Origin: Variovorax sp. PMC12
GTDB taxonomy: Bacteria > Pseudomonadota > Gammaproteobacteria > Burkholderiales > Burkholderiaceae_C
Length of the DNA stretch: 64,000 nucleotides
Direction of reading: 5' to 3'
NCBI RefSeq assembly: GCF_003019815.1
Contig: NZ_CP027773.1
Location: 1,995,001 to 2,059,000 of the forward strand
Within the stretch, counting starts at the first letter, position 1; each line of letters starts with the position of its first letter. The notes under the pieces are model-generated. The model ran no database searches. It saw only the letters and a list, made by a program, of their open reading frames with translations, and was not told the origin of the DNA. Shown piece by piece: positions 1 to 7,699 of the stretch. A program made the translations under genes and the position numbers.

Positions 1-2
1 GC

Positions 3-290
3 GGCGAGGAACTGGCGGTCATCCTGCCCAACACCGAGCTGCCCGGCGCCCTGGCCGTCGCCGACCAGCTGCTCGCACATGTGCGCGAGCTGGACATTCC
101 GCATCGCGCCAGCCCGCATGAACGGGTCACCGTGAGCATCGGCGCGGCCACGCTGTGGGGCACGCAGGCCAGCGGGCCCGAGCAGCGGCTCATAGAGGCC
201 GCCGACAGCGCACTGTACAGGGCCAAGGAAATCGGGCGCAACCGCGCGATGGGGCATGAAGAGCGATTGGATGGCCGGGCGCCCGGCTGA
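3..290 (+). CDS. GGDEF domain protein, C-terminal part (cut by window edge)
   Basis: The open frame enters from the left edge and ends at a stop at 288-290, so only the C-terminal 95 residues are present. The first visible residues are GEELAVILP, and the preceding bases fit a Gly codon, giving a GGEEL active-site loop in place of the classic GG(D/E)EF. Downstream VTVSIGAA and ADSALYRAKEIGRNR are the usual conserved tail of diguanylate cyclases, which make cyclic di-GMP from GTP. The Leu at the fifth position is a mild departure from Phe and may or may not matter for activity. The sensory N-terminus is outside the window. Confidence 0.9.
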   Translation, partial: GEELAVILPNTELPGALAVADQLLAHVRELDIPHRASPHERVTVSIGAATLWGTQASGPEQRLIEAADSALYRAKEIGRNRAMGHEERLDGRAPG

Positions 291-493
291 GGCCGGCAGC
301 AGCCCGGCGCGGCGCGCACCGAACGTAAAATGCCCCGGCATTCCGCCCGTGCACATGCGGGCTCCGGCGCCGCGCTCCCCCATGCACTCCCCCAGCAAGC
401 CCCCCAGTTCCGCGGAGGCAGGCCGCCGCTCCATGGCGCCCGGCACTGCCGCCCCCGCGCGCCGGTGGCACGGATCGCAAGTTATTGATTGAA

Positions 494-3124
494 ATGAACA
501 AGTCAGACGTCTCTGCGCACACGCCCATGATGGCCCAGTACCTGGGCCTGAAAGCCGACCATCCGGACACCCTGCTGTTCTACCGGATGGGCGACTTCTA
601 CGAGCTCTTCTGGGGCGACGCCGAGAAGGCCGCGCGCCTGCTCGACATCACGCTCACCCAGCGCGGCCAGTCGGCCGGCCAGCCGGTGGTGATGTGCGGC
701 GTGCCCTTCCACGCGGTCGACACCTACCTCGCGCGGCTCATCAAGCTGGGCGAATCGGTCGCCATCTGCGAGCAGGTGGGCGAGGTCGGCGCCAGCAAGG
801 GCCCGGTCGAGCGCAAGGTGGTGCGCGTGGTCACGCCCGGCACGCTGACCGACGCCGAGCTGCTCAACGACAAGAGCGAATCGCTGCTGCTGGCCGTGCA
901 TGCCGGCTCGCGCAATACATGCGGGCTGGCCTGGCTCAGCGTGACCGGCGCCGAACTGCGGCTGGCCGAATGCCCGGCCGACGCGCTCGAAGCCTGGATC
1001 GCGCGCATCGCGCCCAGCGAATTGCTCTACAGCGCCGAGGTGACGCCGGCCTTCGAGCAGCGCCTGAAGGCCGCGCGCGGCGCCACGCCCTTCACGCTGT
1101 CGATCCGCCCCGCGTGGCAGTTCGACGGCGGCCTGGGCGAGCGCAAGCTCTGCGAACAGATGGGCAGCAACAGCCTGGCCGCCTGGAACGCCGAATCGCT
1201 GACCAACGCACACGCCGCCGCCGCCGCGCTGCTGGGCTATGCCGAGCACACGCAGGGCCGCGCGCTGTCGCACGTGCAGCGCCTGTCGGTCGAGCGCGAC
1301 GGCGACCTGATCGAGCTGCCGCCCACCACGCGCCGCAACCTCGAACTGGTGCAGACGCTGCGCGGCGAAGAATCGCCCACCATGTTCTCGCTGCTCGACA
1401 CCTGCATGACGGGCATGGGCAGCCGGCTGCTGAAGCGCTGGCTGCTGTCGCCCCGACGCGACCGCTCCGAGGCGCAGGAGCGGCTCGAAGCCATCGGCGC
1501 GCTGCAGGCCACGGTGCTCGGCGCCACGGCCGCGCCCTGGCGCACGCTGCGCGAGCAGCTCAAGAACACCAGCGACGTGGAGCGCATCGCCGCCCGCATC
1601 GCGCTGCGGCAGGTGCGCCCGCGCGAGCTGCTGGCGCTGCGCCAGGCGCTGGCCAAGGCGGAGCAACTGGCGCCGCTGCTGCCCGGCGGCGCCGCGCTGC
1701 TGGCCCGGATCACCGAGCGCCTGGCGCCGCCGCCGGGCTGCGCCGACCTGCTGGCGAGCGCCATCAAGCCCGACCCGTCGGCGCTGGTGCGCGACGGCGG
1801 CGTCATCGCCACCGGGCATGACGCCGAACTCGACGAGCTGCGCGCCATCAGCGAGAACTGCGACGACTTCTTGCTGAAGCTCGAAGTCAGCGAACGCGAG
1901 CGCACCGGCATCAGCAACCTGCGGGTGCAGTTCAACCGGGTGCACGGCTTCTACATCGAGGTGACGCAAAGCGCGCTCTCGAAGGTGCCCGACAACTACC
2001 GCCGCCGCCAGACGCTGAAGAACGCCGAGCGCTTCATCACGCCGGAGCTGAAAGCCTTCGAGGACAAGGCCCTGAGCGCGCAAGACCGCGCGCTGGCCCG
2101 CGAGAAGTGGCTCTACGAACAGCTGCTCGACGCGCTGCAGCCCTCGGTGCCCGCGCTCACGCAGCTGGCGGGCGGCATCGCCACGCTCGACGCGCTGTGC
2201 GCGCTGGCCGAGCGCTCGCACACGCTGCACTGGCGCGCGCCGAGCTTCGTGTCGCACCCGTGCATCGAGATTTCGCAGGGCCGCCACCCGGTGGTGGAGG
2301 CCCGGCTGGCCGAAAAGTCGTCGGGCGGCTTCATCGCCAACGACACGCAGCTCGGGCCGCAGCAGCGCATGCAGGTCATCACCGGCCCCAACATGGGCGG
2401 CAAATCGACCTACATGCGGCAGGTGGCGATCATCGTGCTGCTGGCCTCCATCGGCTCGCACGTGCCGGCGGCCGCCTGCCGGCTGGGACCGATCGACGCC
2501 ATCCACACCCGCATCGGCGCGGCGGACGACCTGGCCAATGCGCAGTCGACCTTCATGCTCGAGATGACCGAGGCCGCGCAAATCCTGCACAGCGCCACGG
2601 CCCAATCGCTGGTGCTGATGGACGAAATCGGCCGCGGCACCAGCACCTTCGACGGGCTGGCGCTGGCCGCGGGCATCGCGGCCCAGCTGCACGACCGCAG
2701 CAAGGCCTTCACCCTCTTCGCCACCCACTATTTCGAGCTGACCGAGTTTCCGGCCACGCACCACGGCGCGGTGAACATGCACGTGAGCGCCACCGAGGCG
2801 GGCCGCGACATCGTGTTCCTGCACGAAATGCAGCCCGGCCCGGCCAGCAAGAGCTACGGCATCCAGGTGGCGCGGCTCGCGGGCATGCCCGCGGCGGTGG
2901 TCAACCATGCCCGGCAGGCGCTGGAAGCGCTGGAGTCGCAGCATGCGCAGACCCGCGCCCAGGTCGACCTGTTCGCGCCGCCCCCGGTGGCCGAGACTCC
3001 GCTGGTCAGCGCCGTAGAATCCGCGCTGGCTGCGCTCGACCCTGACGCCATGAGTCCGCGCGAAGCCCTCGATGCCCTGTATGCCCTTCAAAAATTGAAC
3101 AAACGTGAACTCGGTGCCGCGTGA
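494..3124 (+). CDS. mutS: DNA mismatch repair protein MutS
   Basis: A protein of 876 residues, matching the family length. The N-terminus carries the mismatch-binding Phe-X-Glu motif (F35-Y-E37 within MGDFYELF). The C-terminal ABC-type ATPase shows Walker A GPNMGGKST at about 631-639 and Walker B LMDEIGRGTSTFDG with the Asp-Glu pair near 710-711. It recognises mispaired or looped DNA after replication and recruits MutL. A TTG codon at 485 lies in frame upstream, but the ATG at 494 begins the family-typical N-terminus. The stop lies 28 bases before the start of the next gene, so the two may be cotranscribed. Confidence 0.97.
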   Translation: MNKSDVSAHTPMMAQYLGLKADHPDTLLFYRMGDFYELFWGDAEKAARLLDITLTQRGQSAGQPVVMCGVPFHAVDTYLARLIKLGESVAICEQVGEVGASKGPVERKVVRVVTPGTLTDAELLNDKSESLLLAVHAGSRNTCGLAWLSVTGAELRLAECPADALEAWIARIAPSELLYSAEVTPAFEQRLKAARGATPFTLSIRPAWQFDGGLGERKLCEQMGSNSLAAWNAESLTNAHAAAAALLGYAEHTQGRALSHVQRLSVERDGDLIELPPTTRRNLELVQTLRGEESPTMFSLLDTCMTGMGSRLLKRWLLSPRRDRSEAQERLEAIGALQATVLGATAAPWRTLREQLKNTSDVERIAARIALRQVRPRELLALRQALAKAEQLAPLLPGGAALLARITERLAPPPGCADLLASAIKPDPSALVRDGGVIATGHDAELDELRAISENCDDFLLKLEVSERERTGISNLRVQFNRVHGFYIEVTQSALSKVPDNYRRRQTLKNAERFITPELKAFEDKALSAQDRALAREKWLYEQLLDALQPSVPALTQLAGGIATLDALCALAERSHTLHWRAPSFVSHPCIEISQGRHPVVEARLAEKSSGGFIANDTQLGPQQRMQVITGPNMGGKSTYMRQVAIIVLLASIGSHVPAAACRLGPIDAIHTRIGAADDLANAQSTFMLEMTEAAQILHSATAQSLVLMDEIGRGTSTFDGLALAAGIAAQLHDRSKAFTLFATHYFELTEFPATHHGAVNMHVSATEAGRDIVFLHEMQPGPASKSYGIQVARLAGMPAAVVNHARQALEALESQHAQTRAQVDLFAPPPVAETPLVSAVESALAALDPDAMSPREALDALYALQKLNKRELGAA

Positions 3125-3152
3125 TCGGGCACCGTTCATGCAAGATGAACTC

Positions 3153-3992
3153 ATGACTTACTGCGTAGGCATCAAACTCAACGCCGGCCTGGTGTTCCTG
3201 TCCGACTCGCGCACCAACGCGGGCGTGGACCACATCAGCACCTTCCGCAAGATGATCGTCTACGAGCAGCCGGGCGACCGCGTCATGGTGCTGCTGTCGT
3301 CGGGCAACCTGAGCATCTCGCAGTCGGTGCGCGAAATCCTGCAGATCGAAGAACTGCGCGAGACCCGCGAAGACGGCACGCCCGGCGACCCCATCACCAT
3401 CTGGAACGCCAAGAGCATGTTCGACGCCGCCCGGGTGCTGGGCTCGGCGGTGCGCCATGTGTACGACCGCGACGCCGAGGCGCTCAAGCACGCGGGGCTG
3501 GACTTCAACGTGTCCTTCATCTTCGGCGGGCAGGTCAAGGGCGAGGGCATGCGCCTGTTCCTGGTGTATGCGGCCGGCAACTTCATCGAAGCCACCACCG
3601 AGACGCCCTACTTCCAGATCGGCGAATCGAAATACGGCAAGCCCGTGCTCGACCGCGTGCTCACCCCCGAGACCCCGCTGGACGAAGCCGCCAAGTGCGC
3701 GCTGGTGTCGATGGACTCGACCATGAAGTCGAACCTGTCGGTCGGCCTGCCGCTCGACCTGGTGGTGTACGAGGCCAACAAGCTCGAGACCGACCGCGTG
3801 ATCTGCATCGACGCCGACAACCCCTACTACCGCATGATGCACAACAGCTGGGGCCAGAAGCTGCGCGAGGTGTTCGACAGCATCGAAGACCCGGTGTGGG
3901 ACGACGGCCATACCGAGCATCCGCTGAAGATGCCGGCCACGCGCCACAGCCCGCTGCGCAAGATCTCGACCCCCGACGAAAAGCTCATCTGA
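3153..3992 (+). CDS. Anbu-type proteasome-like protease
   Basis: A protein of 279 residues. The start is set at 3153 because it gives MTYCVGIKL, so that removal of Met exposes the Thr expected as the catalytic nucleophile. Counting from that Thr, the SDSRTN motif places Asp at 17 and FRKM places Lys at 32, as in Ntn-hydrolase beta subunits. Anbu proteins are bacterial relatives of HslV and the 20S beta subunit. Upstream in-frame ATGs at 3138 and an earlier start would bury the Thr and are unlikely. In many genomes Anbu sits with an alpha-E protein, an ATP-grasp enzyme and a transglutaminase-like gene. None of these are adjacent here. Substrate unknown. Confidence 0.9.
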   Translation: MTYCVGIKLNAGLVFLSDSRTNAGVDHISTFRKMIVYEQPGDRVMVLLSSGNLSISQSVREILQIEELRETREDGTPGDPITIWNAKSMFDAARVLGSAVRHVYDRDAEALKHAGLDFNVSFIFGGQVKGEGMRLFLVYAAGNFIEATTETPYFQIGESKYGKPVLDRVLTPETPLDEAAKCALVSMDSTMKSNLSVGLPLDLVVYEANKLETDRVICIDADNPYYRMMHNSWGQKLREVFDSIEDPVWDDGHTEHPLKMPATRHSPLRKISTPDEKLI

Positions 3993-4000
3993 ACGAGGCC

Positions 4001-4807
4001 ATGGCCATGCCGCCCGTCGTGTTCTCGCACGGCAACAGCTTTCCCGCCAGCACCTACCGCGTCGTACTCGACAGCCTGCGCAATCGCGGCTTCGAGGTGG
4101 ACGCCATCGAGAAATTCGGGCACGACCCGAAGTACCCCGTGACCGACAACTGGCCGCACCTGGTGCAGCAGCTGGCCGACTTCGCCAAGGCACGCGCCGA
4201 CCGCGCGGGCGGCCCGGTGTTTCTCATCGGCCATTCGCTTGGCGGCTTCCTGAGCCTGATGTGCGCGGCGCGCCACCCCGAGCTGGCGCGCGGCGTGGTG
4301 CTGATCGATTCGCCCATCCTCGGCGGCTGGCGCGCGAACACGCTCAACATGGTCAAGCGCACGCCGCTCATGAAGAGCATTTCGCCCGGCGCGGTCAGCC
4401 GCAAGCGCCGCAACAGCTGGGAGCATCGCGAGGCGGTGTTCGAGCACTTCCGCAGCAAGAAGGCCTTCGCGAAATGGGACGAGCAGGTGCTGCACGACTA
4501 CATCGACCACGGCACCTTCGACAGCGACGACACCCGCGCCCTGAGCTTCGACCGCGACGTCGAGACCGCCATCTACAACACCCTGCCCCACACCCTGGGC
4601 GCACTGCTGCGCGCGCACCCGCTCAAGTGCAAGGCCGCCTTCATCGGCGGTCGCCAGTCGGCCGAGATGAAGCGCGTGGGCATGACGATGACCCAGCAGG
4701 TCACCAAGGGCCGCATCACCATGCTGGACGGCTCGCACCTGTTCCCCATGGAAAAGCCGCTGGCCACAGCCGCGGCCGTGGAAGCCGCGCTGCGCAACCT
4801 GCTGTGA
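4001..4807 (+). CDS. Alpha/beta hydrolase
   Basis: A 268-residue protein starting eight bases after the Anbu stop. It has the nucleophile elbow GHSLGG with Ser79, an oxyanion-type HGNSFPAS segment at 10-17, and a C-terminal DGSHLFPMEKP that supplies the likely catalytic His. The fold is that of esterases and lipases in the alpha/beta hydrolase superfamily. The substrate cannot be told from the sequence. It has no signal peptide and is probably cytoplasmic. A second ATG at 4007 is possible. The short spacing suggests cotranscription with the Anbu gene, though no functional link is established. Confidence 0.88.
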   Translation: MAMPPVVFSHGNSFPASTYRVVLDSLRNRGFEVDAIEKFGHDPKYPVTDNWPHLVQQLADFAKARADRAGGPVFLIGHSLGGFLSLMCAARHPELARGVVLIDSPILGGWRANTLNMVKRTPLMKSISPGAVSRKRRNSWEHREAVFEHFRSKKAFAKWDEQVLHDYIDHGTFDSDDTRALSFDRDVETAIYNTLPHTLGALLRAHPLKCKAAFIGGRQSAEMKRVGMTMTQQVTKGRITMLDGSHLFPMEKPLATAAAVEAALRNLL

Positions 4808-4816
4808 CCCGCGTCG

Positions 4817-6289
4817 TCAGTTCTTGGTGACGTGCACCCCGGGCCGCTGGCCTGCATTCCACTTGCCGCCGAGCGCCCGCTCGATCTGCGCGGCCAGCTG
4901 AAGCAGCAGCCCGTCGTTCGCCTGCGCGGCCTGCGCCTGGATGCCCAGCGGCAGGCCGTTTTCCTGCGAGGCCATCGGCAGCGAAATGCCCGGCATGCCG
5001 CAGAGATTGGCCAGCGGCGTGTACGCGAAGTTCTTCCACAGGTTGGCGAACCAGTCGTAGACGGAAGGGTTGGTGCTCGTCGTCAGGTACTCGCTGGTGC
5101 CGACCTTGGGCGTGGGCAGCGCGGTCACCGGCGTCAGGATGATGTCCCACTGCTGGAAGAAGTTGCCGAAGGCGCGCGAGGTGGTGTTGAAAACCGCCTG
5201 CATCTTCGATCGCTCGGTGTACGAGGTGTGCAGCCCCGCTTCCCAGATCTTGATGTTGATCGGCTCCAGCAGCTCCGCCGGCGGGCGCTCCAGCCCCAGG
5301 CGATGCAGGTGGCCGTCGATGACCTGCGCGAAGTTGCTGATGTAGCAGGTGGTCTGGGCCGCGAAGGCGGTCTGGAAGTCGACCTCGGGCAGCGCCCATT
5401 CGACATGGTGGCCCAGCCCTTCGAGGAACTTGCCCACGCGCTCCAGCTCGGCCACGAAATGCGGCGTGGCGCGGAAGTCGCCCCACTCGTGCGACAGCGC
5501 GATGCGCAGGCGGCCCGGGTCTTTCTTGATGAGTTCGCTGTACGGCTCGGCCGGCGACCAGAAGGGCATGAACTCGCCCGGTGCGCCGCCGCGCGCGTTG
5601 TCCACGAAGGCGGCGGTGTCGCGCACGGTGCGGCTGTGGCAGCCCTGGATCGACACGAGGCCCGACAGGTCCGACAGCCCCGGTGCCAGTGAGAACACGC
5701 CGCGCGACACCTTCAGGCCGATGTTGCCGTTCACGCCCGCCGGAATGCGGATGGAGCCGCCGCCGTCGGTGGCGTGCGACAGCGGCAGCACGCCCGCCGC
5801 GACCACCGCCGCAGTGCCGGCGGACGAGCCGCAGGTGGTGTATTCGAGGTCCCACGGATTGCGGGTGACGCTGATGGAATTCTCTGCCGAGCTGCACACG
5901 CCGAACTCGGGCGTGGTGCTGCGGCCGACGATGTTGAGGCCGGACTTGCGCAGTTGCTGGGTGAGGAAGCTGTCGGCCGCGGGGCGATGGCCCTGCATCA
6001 TCATGGAGCCGAATTCCTGCAGCCGACCCTTGAGGGTGGGGCCGAGGTCTTTCATGAGGTAGGGCAGGCCCGCGAACACGCCTTCGGGGTTCATGCCGTC
6101 CTTGAGCGGGTCGGCCACCACGTCGTCGAACACTTCGACGACGGCATCCAGTTGCGGGTTGACCTTCGCGATGCCGGCGGCGGCCTGCGCTGCAAGTTCC
6201 GCTGCGGTCACTTCGCCTTTGCGTACCCGTTCGGCCAGGCCGATGCCGTCATGCGAGGCCCATTCGTCCCAGCTCATTGCCAAAGTCAT
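4817..6289 (-). CDS. Amidase signature family protein
   Basis: A 490-residue amidase with the Lys-Ser-Ser triad: Lys80 in YLMKDLG, cis-Ser155 in TTCGSSAG and nucleophile Ser179 in DGGGSIRIPAG; the 24-residue spacing between the two Ser matches characterised members. The Gly-Ser-Ser segment reads TCGSSAG rather than the common PGGSSGG. These enzymes hydrolyse amide bonds of varied substrates, so the specific amide is unknown. The ATG at 6289 is preferred because GGAG lies just upstream; an ATG at 6304 lacks such a site. The gene lies downstream of azlD on the same strand but is separated by about 330 bases of repeats. It converges on the hydrolase gene. Confidence 0.9.
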   Translation of the reverse strand: MTLAMSWDEWASHDGIGLAERVRKGEVTAAELAAQAAAGIAKVNPQLDAVVEVFDDVVADPLKDGMNPEGVFAGLPYLMKDLGPTLKGRLQEFGSMMMQGHRPAADSFLTQQLRKSGLNIVGRSTTPEFGVCSSAENSISVTRNPWDLEYTTCGSSAGTAAVVAAGVLPLSHATDGGGSIRIPAGVNGNIGLKVSRGVFSLAPGLSDLSGLVSIQGCHSRTVRDTAAFVDNARGGAPGEFMPFWSPAEPYSELIKKDPGRLRIALSHEWGDFRATPHFVAELERVGKFLEGLGHHVEWALPEVDFQTAFAAQTTCYISNFAQVIDGHLHRLGLERPPAELLEPINIKIWEAGLHTSYTERSKMQAVFNTTSRAFGNFFQQWDIILTPVTALPTPKVGTSEYLTTSTNPSVYDWFANLWKNFAYTPLANLCGMPGISLPMASQENGLPLGIQAQAAQANDGLLLQLAAQIERALGGKWNAGQRPGVHVTKN

Positions 6290-6364
6290 TTCTTCGTTCT
6301 CCATTTGTGTTCAAGGAAAGTTTGTATTTGTTCAGGGCGAGTGCGCAGGCCACCGGATACTCCC

Positions 6365-6579
6365 CTCCGCGAATGTCCTCCGGCCTGCGGCCTCCCCCTT
6401 TATTTCGCTGCGGGGAGCACCCGGCGCCCTGCGCACAGGGCACGCTGCTGGTGTGTGGCTGATCAACGACCGTTCTGTCCAACGATCACGCCGGCGGGGT
6501 GCCTTGCGCAGCGAAATAAAGGAGGAGGCCGCAGGCCGGGGGACATTCGCGGAGCAAGGTACCCCGTCGGCGTGATCGC
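6365..6579. repeat. Nested inverted-repeat mosaic between azlD and the amidase gene
   Basis: The 329 bases between the amidase start and azlD hold no gene but hold two nested inverted repeats. A 46-base arm at 6365-6410 pairs with 6509-6554 with only two mismatches (shared core CGGCCTGCGGCCT and TTTATTTCGCTG). A second pair, about 25 bases at 6482-6506 and 6555-6579, flanks the right-hand arm and shares GATCACGCCG. A small perfect hairpin GCCCTG-CGCA-CAGGGC lies at 6426-6441. The arrangement looks like an assembled set of mobile-type intergenic modules. I did not see a transposase or target duplication. Confidence 0.85.
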
Positions 6580-6618
6580 TCCCCGAACAACGATGCGAAA
6601 CATCGACAGCAAGGTACA

Positions 6619-6963
6619 TCAAGCCCATCCGAACCCCAGTCGCAGAAGCATCAGCGTACCCGTGCCGACAAGAATCGTCCCGGTCACGTCGTTTCGTCGA
6701 ACGAGGTAGTAGGTCAATGCGGCGGCCACTGCAAAGAGCCGCGCATCGTGCCAGTCGGCCAGCATGCGGCCGTTGCTCAGGAACACGTCGGGCACCACCA
6801 TCGCGAGCAGCGCCGCCACCGGCGCATGGCGCAATCCGCGCCACAGCCAGCCCGGCAACTTCGGCTCGCTGTCGGGCAGCAGGAAGAAACTGCGCGTGAG
6901 CACCGTCACCCCCACCAGCGCGCCCACGGCCAGCCACACGTACACATCGTGCCCCAGGTGCAT
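6619..6963 (-). CDS. azlD: AzlD family branched-chain amino acid export protein
   Basis: A 114-residue hydrophobic protein with about four membrane segments, the small subunit of the AzlCD/YgaZH-type exporter for branched-chain and similar amino acids. The ATG overlaps the azlC stop by one base (TGATG), which suggests translational coupling. The sequence VVPDVFLSNGR and the C-terminal GTGTLMLLRLGF are consistent with the family. It is the last gene of the run before the repeat mosaic. Confidence 0.88.
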   Translation of the reverse strand: MHLGHDVYVWLAVGALVGVTVLTRSFFLLPDSEPKLPGWLWRGLRHAPVAALLAMVVPDVFLSNGRMLADWHDARLFAVAAALTYYLVRRNDVTGTILVGTGTLMLLRLGFGWA

Positions 6964-7673
6964 CAGCGCGTGCCCCAACGGCGGTCGGCCAAGGTGCCGG
7001 CCGCGAAAGCCGTGGCGATCGCGGCCACCACATTGAGGCCCATCGGCCACGAGGCCGTGGCCAGCGCCACCAGGCCGGCCGCCAGTGCGGAGCAGCGCAC
7101 CGCGCGGTCGGTGAGCATCGGCAGCGCGAGGGCCAGCAGCGCCAGCACGCCGATGAAGCGCAGGCCCCAAGCGGCGGGAATCGCGTCGGCCAGGAAGATG
7201 CCCGCGAGCGACGCCACATGCCACGCCGCCCAGTTGGTCAGCGCGAGGCCGAGGAAGTAGCCCTGCTGGCGCGTCGTCGTGCGCCCGGAAGGCGGAGGCT
7301 GCGGGTGGCGCTGCACGAACTGGGCATACACCGGGTCGCCCGCAAGGTACGACAGCAGCACGCGCTGCATCCTGCGGTGGCCGCCGAAGTAGCGGCGCCA
7401 GTTCACGCTGAACACCACGAAGCGCAGGTTGAGCACGCACGCAGTCGCCACGATCACCCACAGCGGCGCCCCGGCCGCGATGAGCGGCAGGCAGGCCAGC
7501 TGCGACGCGCTCGCGAACACCAGCAAAGACATGGCCAGGATCACGCCCAGCCCGACGCCGCTCTTGGCCATGGCAACGCCCGCCACCAGCCCCATGGCCA
7601 TGGTGCCGAGCGCTGCACCCGCGATGTCGCGCCGCCCTTCGGCGAAGGCACCGCGCCAGACGGGATCGGCCAT
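6963..7673 (-). CDS. azlC: AzlC family branched-chain amino acid permease
   Basis: A 236-residue integral membrane protein with an N-terminal DPVWRGAFAEGRRD segment, LVFASASQLA and the LNLRFVVFSVNWRRYF motif typical of AzlC/YgaZ exporters. An in-frame GTG at 7703 overlaps the stop of the upstream ATPase gene as GTGA and could be the true start, adding 10 residues. Coupling to the ATPase gene is therefore likely. The combination of a peptide-type importer and an amino acid exporter in one run suggests that amino acids released from the imported compound are partly re-exported; that is inference. Confidence 0.88.
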   Translation of the reverse strand: MADPVWRGAFAEGRRDIAGAALGTMAMGLVAGVAMAKSGVGLGVILAMSLLVFASASQLACLPLIAAGAPLWVIVATACVLNLRFVVFSVNWRRYFGGHRRMQRVLLSYLAGDPVYAQFVQRHPQPPPSGRTTTRQQGYFLGLALTNWAAWHVASLAGIFLADAIPAAWGLRFIGVLALLALALPMLTDRAVRCSALAAGLVALATASWPMGLNVVAAIATAFAAGTLADRRWGTR

Positions 7674-7699
7674 CGATGCGCGCCAGGCGCTCCAACGGC

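Noticed and set aside
503..3154. Large open frame of 883 codons on the minus strand opposite mutS
   Set aside because: It mirrors the mutS gene; such long antisense frames are a by-product of high GC content. Its translation is low-complexity Arg/Ala/Gly/His-rich sequence with no recognised domain.
3153..4807. A full Anbu operon
   Set aside because: None of the expected partner genes (alpha-E, ATP-grasp, transglutaminase-like) is present; only a generic hydrolase follows.
6305..6618. An insertion sequence at the repeat mosaic
   Set aside because: No transposase frame or target-site duplication is visible; the open frames there are short and lie in the repeat itself.
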